NCBI GenBank assembly: GCA_017999615.1
Contig: JAGNLM010000004.1
Span: 450-64,449 of the forward strand
Direction of reading: 5' to 3'
DNA from: Gammaproteobacteria bacterium
Lineage (GTDB): Bacteria > Pseudomonadota > Gammaproteobacteria > JAABTG01
Length of the DNA: 64,000 nt
The notes beneath the pieces are model-generated. The model had not been told where the DNA came from. It saw only the letters and a program-made list of their open reading frames with translations, and ran no database searches. The position numbers were made by a program, and so were the translations under genes. This document shows positions 16,526-25,178 of this stretch, piece by piece. The first letter of the stretch is position 1. Every line of letters starts with the position of its first letter.

Positions 16526-17755
16526 TCAGCTCCGGCCCCCGTTCGGGGACCGGGCCCCCCCGCCAGCGAACCAGCGCACCGCCAGGGAGCGGTCGGTCGG
16601 GTCCTTTCCGGCGCCTTCGAGCCAGGAGACCAGCGGCCCCACGGAGGCGCGCTCGCGGTAGGCCATCGCCAGACGAGCCAGAAGGAACGCCGCGGACAGC
16701 AGGGTCCAGAGGGTCACCGCCTCGAGCCCCAGGTCGGGCCGGCCCGCCAGGGCGCCCAGGGTGAGCAGGATGAGCGAAGGGTTGCGGCGCGCGGTGACGA
16801 GGCGCGAGTAGGAGTCGACCTTGCGCCAGCAGAAGATCCCGAAGCGCCCGAGCCACTGCTTGAAGGCCCCCTCCGTCAACCGCCCGAGGATGTAGCCCAC
16901 GAAGAGCAGCCAGACCGTTACCTTGACGGACGCCGGCAGCAGCAGCGGCTGGTAAGAGGACAGGCCAACGGCCCAGGCGAGATACCAGAAGGGGGGAGAG
17001 ATCAGGTCCAGGATGTGGTCGAAGAAGTGACCGAACGTGCTGGAGGTCACGGTGACCCGCGCGAGCTTACCGTCCACGGTGTCCAGATAGGTCATCAGCC
17101 AGGCGAGCGCCAGCCCCCACCCGAAGTGGCCGTACCCGAACAGGAACAGGACCACAGTCGCGAGGGCCCAGTTGAGCGCCGTGACCTGATTGGGCGTGAT
17201 GCCCCAGTGGGCGCAGAGGCGCACACCCCACTGGGCAGGCACTGGCCAGACGAAGCGCGTCACCAGGTCCGTGATGCCCTTGTAGGCGGCGCCAAAGAGG
17301 AGCCGCTCCAGTTCGGCCCGCGACCCCTCCGTGATGGGGAGCACGAACGGCGGGTCCGCCTTGCGCAGACGCTCCTGGAAGGCAGGCGTCAGATCGTCCG
17401 CGGAGACCGTGCGCAGACCCCCCGGAAGGGGCTCCCCGGCGCCCCGGGCCTGCAGGCGCGCCGCCACCTCCCGGGCCAGGGCGCCCGGCACGTGCGCGGC
17501 CACGGGGATCGCCTCTTCTCCCACGCCCGCCCGCAGCACGGTGCCGGGGGCGTCGGTCAGCGCCCACAGCGTCCGGGCGTCCATCAGATAGTCGCCCCGC
17601 AGCAGGAGAACCGTGTCGCCGGCCGGAACCTGGGCCAGGCTGTCCACGAGGGCGAGGCTGCCCTTTCGGCGCATGAGCCGGCGCACCCGCTCGCGCAGGG
17701 ACAGGTCCCAGAGGCGGACCGGCGTCTCGTCGAGGATGTGAATGACGGTGGCCAT
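16526..17755 (-). CDS. CDP-alcohol phosphotransferase with N-terminal degenerate nucleotidyltransferase-like domain
   Basis: 409 aa. The CDP-alcohol phosphotransferase signature D-x2-DG-x2-AR-x8-G-x3-D-x3-D is complete: Asp225, Asp228, Gly229, Ala232-Arg233, Gly242, Asp246, Asp250. Several membrane helices follow. It would move a phosphoalcohol from a CDP-linked donor to an acceptor alcohol. Residues 1-165 form an extra soluble domain (MATVIHILDETPVRLWDLSLRER..., LLLRGDYLMDARTLWAL). It recalls nucleotidyltransferases such as those fused in IPCT-DIPPS enzymes, but the GxGTR loop is absent, so it is probably not catalytic. ATG at 17755 is one base after the ACP stop. Head group unknown. Confidence 0.72.
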   Translation of the reverse strand: MATVIHILDETPVRLWDLSLRERVRRLMRRKGSLALVDSLAQVPAGDTVLLLRGDYLMDARTLWALTDAPGTVLRAGVGEEAIPVAAHVPGALAREVAARLQARGAGEPLPGGLRTVSADDLTPAFQERLRKADPPFVLPITEGSRAELERLLFGAAYKGITDLVTRFVWPVPAQWGVRLCAHWGITPNQVTALNWALATVVLFLFGYGHFGWGLALAWLMTYLDTVDGKLARVTVTSSTFGHFFDHILDLISPPFWYLAWAVGLSSYQPLLLPASVKVTVWLLFVGYILGRLTEGAFKQWLGRFGIFCWRKVDSYSRLVTARRNPSLILLTLGALAGRPDLGLEAVTLWTLLSAAFLLARLAMAYRERASVGPLVSWLEGAGKDPTDRSLAVRWFAGGGARSPNGGRS

Positions 17756-17756
17756 G

Positions 17757-18008
17757 TCAGCCCGCCCCTTCGACCAGCCGGTCGATCTGCAGGGCCAGGT
17801 CCCGGACCGTGCGCACGTCCGGCAGCACGTTCAGCGGCACCGTGATGTCATAGCGGTCCTCGACGTCCATCAGCAGCTCCATGATCTTCAGGGAACTGAG
17901 GTCCAGGTCCGCCGTGAGGTCGGTGTTCTCGTCGATGACCTGGCCTTCCGGGGCGAAGGGCCGCAGGATTTCGAAAAGGGCCGAGCAGACTTCCGCGTGC
18001 GTGGGCAT
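17757..18008 (-). CDS. Acyl carrier protein, atypical DSL motif
   Basis: 83 aa acyl carrier protein. The phosphopantetheine site is LTADLDLSSLKIMELLMDVE, with Ser39 as attachment residue. The usual Asp before it is Ser38 (SSL instead of DSL), which sets it apart from fatty-acid-synthase ACP. The start ATG at 18006-18008 follows AAGGAG closely. An ATG at 18032 is possible but has no ribosome site. It is followed directly by the CDP-alcohol phosphotransferase. In the ceramide locus it would carry the acyl chain loaded by the ligase at 19074-20885 to the acyltransferase. Confidence 0.85.
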   Translation of the reverse strand: MPTHAEVCSALFEILRPFAPEGQVIDENTDLTADLDLSSLKIMELLMDVEDRYDITVPLNVLPDVRTVRDLALQIDRLVEGAG

Positions 18009-18097
18009 GGCTCCTTGACCGCCTGTGTCCATACGAATGTGATGTTAGCGGGTTTCGCGCGAACCGCCCCGCGCCAGCGCGCGCGGGCCCTGCGGGC

Positions 18098-19108
18098 TCA
18101 CGCCCCACCCTCCGGGGTTCCCGGGGCCAGGGTACGTTGCAGCCCCTCGGAGAACTCGACCTCCGGCCGCCAGCCCGTTGCTGCGCTGAAGGGCGCGTTG
18201 TCGCAGACCCAGTCGGGGTGGCCCAGCTCCCGGACCTTGCCGGGCGTCAGCATGGGCACCGCCCCGAAGAGCCGGGCCCGCGCGGCGTTCACGCGGGCCG
18301 CCCAGGCGAGCAGCGCGGTCGGCACGCTCAGAAGGCGCACAGGGCGACCCCTGAGACGGGCGGCGATCCCGGCGGCCTCGGGCCACGAGTAGCCTCCGGG
18401 ACGGCCGTCGTGGAGCTCGAAGGGCCCCTCCGGCGCGGCATCCAGGTGCAGCAGACGCTCGACCGCCGCGACGAGGTCGTCCACGAAGAGCAGCGAAAAT
18501 CGCCCGCTCCCGTTCCCCGGTGCCAGGGCGAGGCCGCGCATCATCATGCGCAGCAGCGGGCGCATCTCCCGGTCGCCCGGCCCGTACACGGCCGACGGAC
18601 GAAGCACGACGCGCCGCAGCCCTGCGCCCGCCGAGGCCAGGGCCTCCTCCCCCGCGCGCTTGCTCGCCGCGTACGGGGAGAGCCCCGGCTCCCGCGCGGC
18701 CAGCGACGACAGCTGAACGAAGAGCGGTGCGGGATGGGCATTCGCCGCCGCCCGCGCGAGGTGGAACACCCCTTCGACGTTGGCGGTCCGGAAATCGGAA
18801 TCGTCGAGCCCCCGCACGGCACCGGCGCAGTGGACCACGGCCCGGGCGCCGTCCACCAGGCGGGCGAGGCTCTCGGGCTGGGCCAGGTCGCCAGGCACCC
18901 ACTCGATACCGGCCCGGCGCAGCCCCTCCGGGCGGGACTCCCCGCGCACGAGGGCCCTGACGAGCCAACCGCGGGCGGCGAGACGGCGCGCCGCCGCACC
19001 GCCGATGAAACCGGTCGCGCCGGTGATGGCGACGACCGACGCCTCCGGGGCCACCTCGCTCAAAGCGAAGGGATCAGGCGACGCGCAGGGCGCCCGCCGC
19101 CCCTTCAC
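18098..19108 (-). CDS. NAD-dependent epimerase/reductase, CerR-like
   Basis: 336 aa extended SDR. The Rossmann loop is GATGFIG at residues 30-36 and the catalytic pair is Tyr146/Lys150 in YAASK. In ceramide loci such an SDR reduces the 3-keto group of ceramide or the sphingoid base (CerR). The GTG at 19108 overlaps the preceding gene by 35 bases and has GAAGG upstream. A GTG at 19054 would leave the usual short N-terminus and cannot be excluded. The role is inferred from neighbours; sequence alone also fits sugar epimerases or hydroxysteroid-type reductases. Confidence 0.68.
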   Translation of the reverse strand: MKGRRAPCASPDPFALSEVAPEASVVAITGATGFIGGAAARRLAARGWLVRALVRGESRPEGLRRAGIEWVPGDLAQPESLARLVDGARAVVHCAGAVRGLDDSDFRTANVEGVFHLARAAANAHPAPLFVQLSSLAAREPGLSPYAASKRAGEEALASAGAGLRRVVLRPSAVYGPGDREMRPLLRMMMRGLALAPGNGSGRFSLLFVDDLVAAVERLLHLDAAPEGPFELHDGRPGGYSWPEAAGIAARLRGRPVRLLSVPTALLAWAARVNAARARLFGAVPMLTPGKVRELGHPDWVCDNAPFSAATGWRPEVEFSEGLQRTLAPGTPEGGA

Positions 19109-20885
19109 CGGCCTTCGCGTCCCCGGTCCGGGGAGCCGCGGCGGCCTGCTGGCCGCGCGAATCGATGAAGTTCTGGCGGGCCTTGGAGCGCGAGAGCTTG
19201 CCCGAGGAAGTCCGTGGCAGCGTCTGGGGCGGCACCAGCTCCACGTGACACTCGATGCCGAACTCCGAGCGCACGAGACCCTCGAGCCGCTTGACCAGGT
19301 CCGCCCGGACCGCGGGGTCCGTGTCGCGGTTCTGCACCACCATCATGACCCGCTCTTCGTCGTCGGACCAGGGCACCGAGAACGCCAGGCAATCGCCCGG
19401 ACGCACCTCCGGCTGCTGGTGGGCCAGGTACTCGAGGTCCTGGGGCCAGACGTTGCGTCCATTGACGATCATCAGGTCCTTGCTGCGACCCGTCAGGAAC
19501 AGGTTCCCTTCCGCGCGGTAACCGATGTCGCCGGTGTTGAGCCAGCCGTCCGGCGACAGGGTTTCGCTCGTCGACTGGGGGTCCCGGAAATAGCCCGACA
19601 TCACGCTGGGGCCCCGCAGGAAGATCGTGCCGGTCGTCCGGTCACCGAGGGGCTGCCCGCTCTCGTCCCGGACCTCCACCTCGAAGTCCGGTATGGGCGC
19701 ACCGCAGTTTACGAACGTGCTGATGCGCGCGGGGGACGCGTCCTCGTCGGAACCGGCTGCGACCGCCTTCCCTTCAACGGCGAGCCGCTCGCTGTCCACG
19801 CGGTCCACGGACACCCCGGTGCCCAGGGGCGAGAAACTCACCGCCAGGGCGCACTCGGCCATTCCGTAACACGGCAGGAAGGCGCCCGGATCAAAGCCGC
19901 TGGGTGCCACGGCCTCGGCGAAACGCTGGAGCACCTCCGGGTGGATCATCTCCGCGCCGACGCCGGCGACTCGCCACGCGCTCAAGTCGTAGTCCGCTGC
20001 CTCGCCCGGACGCAGGCGCCGGGCACAGAGCTCGAAGCCGAAGGGCGGGCTGAAGGAAATCGTGGCCTTCGACCGGGACAGCAGGCTGAGCCACTGGCGG
20101 GGACGCATGGCGAAGTCCCGTGTCGCGAGGTAATCGACCGAGACCTGCCCCGCCACGGGAGTCAGCACGAGACCGACCAGGCCCATGTCGTGATAGAACG
20201 GGAGCCAGGAGACCGCCCGGTCGCCGGGGCGCAGTTTCACGCCGTGGCGGATGATTCCCGCCAGGTTGCTGAGGACCGTTTCCTCGGTGATGGCGACACC
20301 GCGGGGGAACCGCGTGCTCCCGGAGGTGTATTGCAGGTAGGCGAGCTCACCGGGCCCCGATGGGACCAGCTCGTCCGTGCTCTCCGGCAAGGCGTCGAAC
20401 ACCGACGGCTCGCCCACGAGCCGCAGGTCCAGGTCCTGCGCCGCCTCCTTGAGGTATTCGAGGAATCCTGCAGGCGACATGGCCAGCGCCGCGGCCGAGC
20501 TCTCGAGCATGCCCCGCAGCAACTGCACGTAGGCGTTGTGGCTGCCGAGGCTGACATGCACCGGCACCGGCACCGGCACCAGGCCCACGTACTGGCACGC
20601 GAAGAAGAAACGCAGGAAATCCGGGGAGGTGTCCGCGACCAGGACGAGCCGGGACCCGCGCTCCAACCCGAGGCTCGCCAGCCGGCGTGCCAGCAGGAGC
20701 GCCTCCTCGCGCAAGCGCGAATAGGGCAGAACCGCCGTCAGTTCGCCGCGGGCCGAGTAGAAATTGCACCCCGTCTCGCCCAGCGCTGCGTAATCCAGCG
20801 CCTCCGCGAGATTCGTGAAGTCGGCAGCCCGAAAGGGCAACCGATTCATGGTCGGCGTGGGTCTCTGATCCGAGGATGCGCCCAT
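19074..20885 (-). CDS. Fatty acyl-AMP ligase / acyl-ACP synthetase (AasR-like)
   Basis: 603 aa, adenylate-forming enzyme of the FAAL/acyl-ACP synthetase class. Motifs: YTSGST at residues 186-191, YGMAECALAVSF, NTGDIGYRAEGN, and GRNVWPQDLEYLA (with the invariant hinge region). These activate a fatty acid as acyl-AMP and transfer it to CoA or a carrier protein. The neighbouring unusual ACP suggests acyl-ACP as product. The gene is first in a minus-strand operon of six. ATG at 20885 is used; the ATG at 20849 is alternative. A CACCGG run around 20560 encodes VPVPVPVHV. Assignment to ceramide synthesis is contextual. Confidence 0.78.
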   Translation of the reverse strand: MGASSDQRPTPTMNRLPFRAADFTNLAEALDYAALGETGCNFYSARGELTAVLPYSRLREEALLLARRLASLGLERGSRLVLVADTSPDFLRFFFACQYVGLVPVPVPVHVSLGSHNAYVQLLRGMLESSAAALAMSPAGFLEYLKEAAQDLDLRLVGEPSVFDALPESTDELVPSGPGELAYLQYTSGSTRFPRGVAITEETVLSNLAGIIRHGVKLRPGDRAVSWLPFYHDMGLVGLVLTPVAGQVSVDYLATRDFAMRPRQWLSLLSRSKATISFSPPFGFELCARRLRPGEAADYDLSAWRVAGVGAEMIHPEVLQRFAEAVAPSGFDPGAFLPCYGMAECALAVSFSPLGTGVSVDRVDSERLAVEGKAVAAGSDEDASPARISTFVNCGAPIPDFEVEVRDESGQPLGDRTTGTIFLRGPSVMSGYFRDPQSTSETLSPDGWLNTGDIGYRAEGNLFLTGRSKDLMIVNGRNVWPQDLEYLAHQQPEVRPGDCLAFSVPWSDDEERVMMVVQNRDTDPAVRADLVKRLEGLVRSEFGIECHVELVPPQTLPRTSSGKLSRSKARQNFIDSRGQQAAAAPRTGDAKAGEGAAGALRVA

Positions 20886-21061
20886 TCTCGCTCTCTGTCC
20901 TCCGACACCCCTTGGTGCTACCCGCCCGCTTCGAGGCCCGTATCAGCCATGCGCCAAAGAGACCCACTCGGCGCGACCTCTGGCCACCGGTCAGACACTC
21001 GGTAAAAGTACCCCTCGCCAGGGGCATCGCCCCGGGCTGTCCTGTTGATGCAACACCTGTA

Positions 21062-21089
21062 TTATTACAGCAACACGAGCGTTTGACAA
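21062..21089 (-). promoter_or_regulatory. Likely sigma-70 promoter for the aasR-acp-CDP-AP operon
   Basis: On the minus strand TTGTCA (21084-21089) and TAATAA (21062-21067) are spaced 16 bases. The region is strikingly AT-rich against its surroundings and lies between two genes, upstream of the 20885 start. The leader would be about 170 bases long. The rest of the gap 20886-21097 shows nothing else clear. Confidence 0.5.
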
Positions 21090-21097
21090 TATGACGT

Positions 21098-22420
21098 TCA
21101 AGCCGGATTCGCCTCGAAATCGACAGATACCTCGTGGATACCCTTTCGCCCGAGGAGGGAATTATAGTCGGTCGGGGCCAGCCGCAACGCCAGGATGAGG
21201 TCCATCACGTTGGTGCCGGTCATGCCCGTGTGGATCAGGTCACCGCTCGCCTCCAGGAAGTTTCCGGCATCGGCCCGGTCGAGGCAGTCCTCCGGTGAAA
21301 GGCCGGCGAGGGTTCCCCGCGCCACCGTGCCGCCGTCCACCACCGCCCCCGCGTCCTCGCTCGACCCATCGCGCCCGTCGGTTCCTGCGGCGAGCAGCAC
21401 GACGTCGGGTGACCCCGCGAGGACCATCGCCGCGGCGAGAGCCAGGGTCTGGCAACGCCCCCCCCGCCCGGGCGTGGGGGGCAGGCGCACGGTGGTCTCA
21501 CTGCTCCAGATCTGCAGCCCGGGAGGGCTCGCGAGGATCCGCTCCGCGATCCGCACACCGGCCTGGCGGGCATCGCCCACCAGTGGCTCTGCGTGCCGCT
21601 GCACCGCGTAGCCGAGCCGGCGGCCCCGGTGGGCGGCGACGAACCGGGCGTGGGCCCCTGAGGCGACCACGGCGTGGCGCAAACCCCTGAAGGACTCCTC
21701 CGGTGCCGGGGGTAGCGACCCTGCCACCAGGTTCTCCAGCCACTGCGGGAGGACGATCCCGCGACCGTCAAGGTCCGCTGCCCCATGGGGGACGACCAGG
21801 CCGGAGCCGATGCTTGCGAGCTCGTCACCGGGGACGTCCGCCATCACCAGATGAAGCGCGGGCCTCCCGCGCAGCCCGGCCGCGAGGCGCCCCCCTTTGA
21901 TGGCGGACAACGCCTTGCGCACTCGGTTGACCGCGTGGATCGGCAGGCCCGAGGCCAGCAGCCAGCGGGTGGCTTCCCGCAGGGCATCGAGGGATACGCC
22001 GGGGGCCGGAAGCTACACCAGGCTCGAGGCACCGCCCGAGGTGAGGAACAGCAGGCTGCCCTCCGGGGGGATCTGGGCCAGTGCCTGCACCACGGCCTTG
22101 CCTGCCGCGACACTGCGCTCGTCCGGTACGGGGTGCGGGGCCTCGAGGCACCGCAGGCCGGGAAGCCCGGAGGGATGCTCCGCGCACGCGCCTTCAGGGG
22201 CCACCGCGAGCGCACCGGCGACCGCGGGGCCCAGGGCGTCCAGGGCCCCCTCGAGCATGGGGACCGCCGCCTTGCCCACCGCGACCACGTGGACCGGCGG
22301 CACCAGGTGCGCCTGGCGAAGGTATTCACGGACCCGGCGCCGGCCATCCACGGCCGCGAGCGCGGCGCGATAGAGCCCCAGCAACTGCCGGCGGGCCGTC
22401 TGTAGCGCTGCAGCGGCCAT
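21098..22420 (-). pseudogene. Glycerate 2-kinase (MOFRL family) interrupted by an in-frame TAG
   Basis: The frame from ATG 22418-22420 to 21098 would encode about 440 aa, typical of the MOFRL-type glycerate kinases that phosphorylate D-glycerate to 2-phosphoglycerate. Residues before the break include HVVAVGKAAVPMLEGALDAL and LLFLTSGGASSLV. A TAG at 22013-22015 follows, and then LPAPGVSLDALREATRWLL continues in the same frame up to VDGGTVARGTLAG, TGTNVMDL and the end. Glu (GAG) is expected at this place, so a single base change is probable. Start and purF stop share TGATG, so it is coupled to purF. A GTG restart at 21922 could give the C-terminal half. Inactivation, or a sequencing error, cannot be told apart here. 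Confidence 0.75.
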
Positions 22421-23934
22421 CACGCGGAGTTGTGCAACTCGATGTTGTCGCCCTCGATGCGCCGCCGGGTGTGCTCCTTCGCCTCGTCGTTGCGCGAGCG
22501 CTCGAGCCGCTGGAGGTAAGCGACGCTGACGTCGCCCGTCACGTACTCGCCGGTGAAGATCGAGGTGTCGAAACGCTGCAGTCTGGGGTTGTGCCGGTTC
22601 ACGGCGCGGATCAGGTCCTCGAGGTCCTGGTAGAACAGGCGATCCGCACCGATGAAGGCCGCCACCTCCTCCACCGTACGCCCGTGGGCCACGAGCTCGT
22701 GGGCCGCCGGCATGTCGATGCCGTAGACGTTCGGGTAGCGCACGGGCGGGGCGGCGGAGGCGAAATACACCTTGCGCGCGCCCGCCTCCCGGGCCATCTG
22801 GATGATCTGCGCCGAGGTCGTCCCGCGGACGATCGAGTCGTCCACCAGCAGAACGTTCTTGCCGCGGAATTCGAGGTCGATGGCGTTCAGCTTCTGGCGC
22901 ACCGAGCGCTTGCGCTCCTTCTGGCCCGGCATGATGAACGTGCGCCCGATGTAGCGGTTCTTGACGAACCCCTCGCGGAATTTCACCCCGAGCCGGTTCG
23001 CCAGAGGCAGCGCCGCCGTCCGGCTGGTGTCCGGCACCGGGATCACCACGTCGATGTCGTGGGCAGGCCACTCACGCAGGATGTGCTCGGCAAGCTTCTC
23101 GCCCATGCGCAGGCGCGCCTTGTACACGGAGACGTTGTCGATGATCGAGTCCGGGCGGGCCAGGTAGACGTATTCGAACAGGCAGGGCGCGTACTCAGCG
23201 TGCTCGGCACACTGGCGCGTGTGCACCCGGCCCTGGAGGTCCACGCACAGGGCCTCGCCAGGCTCCACGTCGCGAGACCGCTCGAAGCCCAGGGCGTCGA
23301 GCGCGACACTCTCCGAGGCCGCCATCACCTCCGGACCACCCGCCGTCGCACGCTCCCCGAACACCAGGGGACGGATCCCGAAGGGGTCGCGGAAGGCCAC
23401 CAACCCGTAGCCGACGATGAGCGCGACCACGGCGTAACCACCCCGGCAACGGCGGTGTACCCCAGCCACCGCGCGGAAGATGGACTCCTCGGTGGGCCGG
23501 CGCTCACCCTGCTTGGAGAGCTCGTGCGCCAGCACGTTCAGGAGGATCTCGGAGTCCGAATCGGTGTTGATGTGCCGCAGGTCCTCCACGAAGAGGTCGC
23601 GCTTGAGGTCCGCAGCGTTGGTCAGGTTGCCGTTGTGAGCCAGCGCGATCCCGAAGGGCGAGTTGACGTAGAAGGGCTGAGCCTCGGCGGAGCTGACGCA
23701 CCCGGCCGTGGGATAGCGCACGTGTCCGATCCCCGTGCGGCCGAGAAGGTTCAGCATGTGGCTCTGCTGGAAGACGTCCCGGGCAAGCCCGCGGTCCTTG
23801 CGCAGGTAGAGCCGGTCGTCGTCGCACGTCACGATGCCGGCCGCGTCCTGGCCCCGGTGCTGCAGGACCATCAGGGCGTCGTAGATCGACTGATTGACGG
23901 CGTCCCGGCCGACGATTCCGACTATCCCACACAT
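22420..23934 (-). CDS. purF: Amidophosphoribosyltransferase
   Basis: 504 aa, first committed step of purine synthesis: PRPP + glutamine to phosphoribosylamine. It starts MCGIVGIVG with the nucleophilic Cys2 exposed after Met removal, and no propeptide. HRGQDAAGI is the glutaminase core. [14 protein letters not shown] is the PRPP loop. The length fits the Gammaproteobacterial enzyme. It lies 42 bases after cvpA in the conserved folC-dedD-cvpA-purF string and overlaps the downstream glycerate kinase start. Confidence 0.97.
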   Translation of the reverse strand: MCGIVGIVGRDAVNQSIYDALMVLQHRGQDAAGIVTCDDDRLYLRKDRGLARDVFQQSHMLNLLGRTGIGHVRYPTAGCVSSAEAQPFYVNSPFGIALAHNGNLTNAADLKRDLFVEDLRHINTDSDSEILLNVLAHELSKQGERRPTEESIFRAVAGVHRRCRGGYAVVALIVGYGLVAFRDPFGIRPLVFGERATAGGPEVMAASESVALDALGFERSRDVEPGEALCVDLQGRVHTRQCAEHAEYAPCLFEYVYLARPDSIIDNVSVYKARLRMGEKLAEHILREWPAHDIDVVIPVPDTSRTAALPLANRLGVKFREGFVKNRYIGRTFIMPGQKERKRSVRQKLNAIDLEFRGKNVLLVDDSIVRGTTSAQIIQMAREAGARKVYFASAAPPVRYPNVYGIDMPAAHELVAHGRTVEEVAAFIGADRLFYQDLEDLIRAVNRHNPRLQRFDTSIFTGEYVTGDVSVAYLQRLERSRNDEAKEHTRRRIEGDNIELHNSA

Positions 23935-23976
23935 GGCTTCACCTCGTGGCGCCCGGGCGGGGCTCGGTCCGCCGGT

Positions 23977-24465
23977 TCAGTAGCGGATCTGGGCGGCAAT
24001 GTCAGGAGGGAGAAAGCCGCGTATCCACAGGGCAATCTGCTGAAACTGAGGCAGTAGCGACGAACCGCCCCACCAGGGGTCCCGCGGCAGCGCGGTGAAC
24101 CCGGCAAGGAGCACCAGTATAGCGACGATCACCACGCCCCGGGCAACGCCGAACAGCACACCGAGCGTACGGTCCGTGCCCGACAGGCCCGTCTTCTCCA
24201 CCAGGTGCACGGCGAGGAAGTTGACCAGGGCAGTGAGCAGCAGGGCCGCGAGGAACAGTCCGAGGAACGCCACGGCAAGGCGCAGGGAGGGAACGGTGAT
24301 GCCGGCGGGAAGCCAGCGGGCCAGCTCGCGGGTGAAGGTCAGAGCGACCCAGAGGGCCAGAACCCAGCCAGCGAGAGACAGGGCCTCACGCACGAACCCG
24401 CGCAGCAGGCTCATGAGCGCCGACAGGCCGATGACACCGAGGATGCCGTAATCGACCGCGGTCAC
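23977..24465 (-). CDS. cvpA: CvpA family membrane protein
   Basis: 162 aa, inner-membrane protein with about four helices, starting MTAVDYGILGVIGLSALMSLLRGFVREALSLAGWVLALWVA. It contains the usual LRGFVREALSL signature of CvpA, needed for colicin V export and envelope stress in other bacteria; the molecular activity is unsettled. It starts at GTG 24465, overlapping the dedD stop by GTGA, and is followed by purF as in most Gammaproteobacteria. Confidence 0.92.
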   Translation of the reverse strand: MTAVDYGILGVIGLSALMSLLRGFVREALSLAGWVLALWVALTFTRELARWLPAGITVPSLRLAVAFLGLFLAALLLTALVNFLAVHLVEKTGLSGTDRTLGVLFGVARGVVIVAILVLLAGFTALPRDPWWGGSSLLPQFQQIALWIRGFLPPDIAAQIRY

Positions 24466-25178
24466 GGTCGGGGCGGTCCCCCGGCCGATTCACCGGCAGG
24501 AGCCTCGGTGCGGGCGGCGCCCGGATAGGGCACCACCACACCCTTGATCCCGAGGTCCCGCGCCAGCCGCTGCTGGGCCGAGACCGCGTTGGCCTTCTGC
24601 AGCTCCGGCCCCAGGTAGACCCGCGTCGTCTTGTCCGGCGCGGTCTCCACGAATGCCACGAAGCCCCGCCCGCGCAGGGCGTCCCGCAGGGCAACGGCAT
24701 TCGCGGCGTTGGCGAACGACGACAACTGCACCGCCCAGGCCGCGAGACCCACACGGGCCTCTGCGGGCGGCACGGCCTCGGTCGCCTCGGGGCCAGCGCC
24801 CTTGCCGGGCGCCGCAACCTCAGGCGCGGCGGCCCTGGCTGCCTTGCCGGGAGGTGCAGCCTCCGGCGCGGCAGGCTTCGCACCTTTGCCGGGCGGAGGG
24901 AGGTCCGGGAGGGTGTCCGGTGGCGGGAGCGGCTCGGTGGGCTCCTCGAACGGAGCGCCGGCCTCGGGCGGTGCCGGCGGTGGCGTCAGGGGGGGCGAGA
25001 CCTCGTCGAGACGCAGGAGGCGCCCGGGAAATGCCTGGGTCGGCGCAGGCGGGATCGGCGAGGCCCCCTTCCCGGCAGGCTCCAGCCGGCTGGGGTCCAG
25101 TACCATGGGCGTCACGATCACGAAGAGGCTGACCAGGATCGCCGCCCCGACCAGCCGCTTCTTCATGCGGTCATCCAT
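24462..25178 (-). CDS. dedD: SPOR-domain protein DedD
   Basis: 238 aa. Residues 5-30 are a single membrane segment (KKRLVGAAILVSLFVIVTPMVL). A long Pro/Ala/Gly-rich linker follows (TEPLPPPDTLPDLPPPGKGAK). The last 75 residues are a SPOR domain (AWAVQLSSFANAANAVALRDALRGRGFVAF...), which binds denuded glycan strands at the division site. The chosen ATG at 25178 overlaps the folC stop at 25171-25173. Met at 25166 is an alternative. It sits in the folC-dedD-cvpA-purF string. Confidence 0.9.
   Translation of the reverse strand: MDDRMKKRLVGAAILVSLFVIVTPMVLDPSRLEPAGKGASPIPPAPTQAFPGRLLRLDEVSPPLTPPPAPPEAGAPFEEPTEPLPPPDTLPDLPPPGKGAKPAAPEAAPPGKAARAAAPEVAAPGKGAGPEATEAVPPAEARVGLAAWAVQLSSFANAANAVALRDALRGRGFVAFVETAPDKTTRVYLGPELQKANAVSAQQRLARDLGIKGVVVPYPGAARTEAPAGESAGGPPRP

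Noticed and set aside
22013-22015. Pyrrolysine insertion at TAG in the glycerate kinase
   Set aside because: No pyl genes or other TAG-read genes in the window; loss by mutation is simpler.
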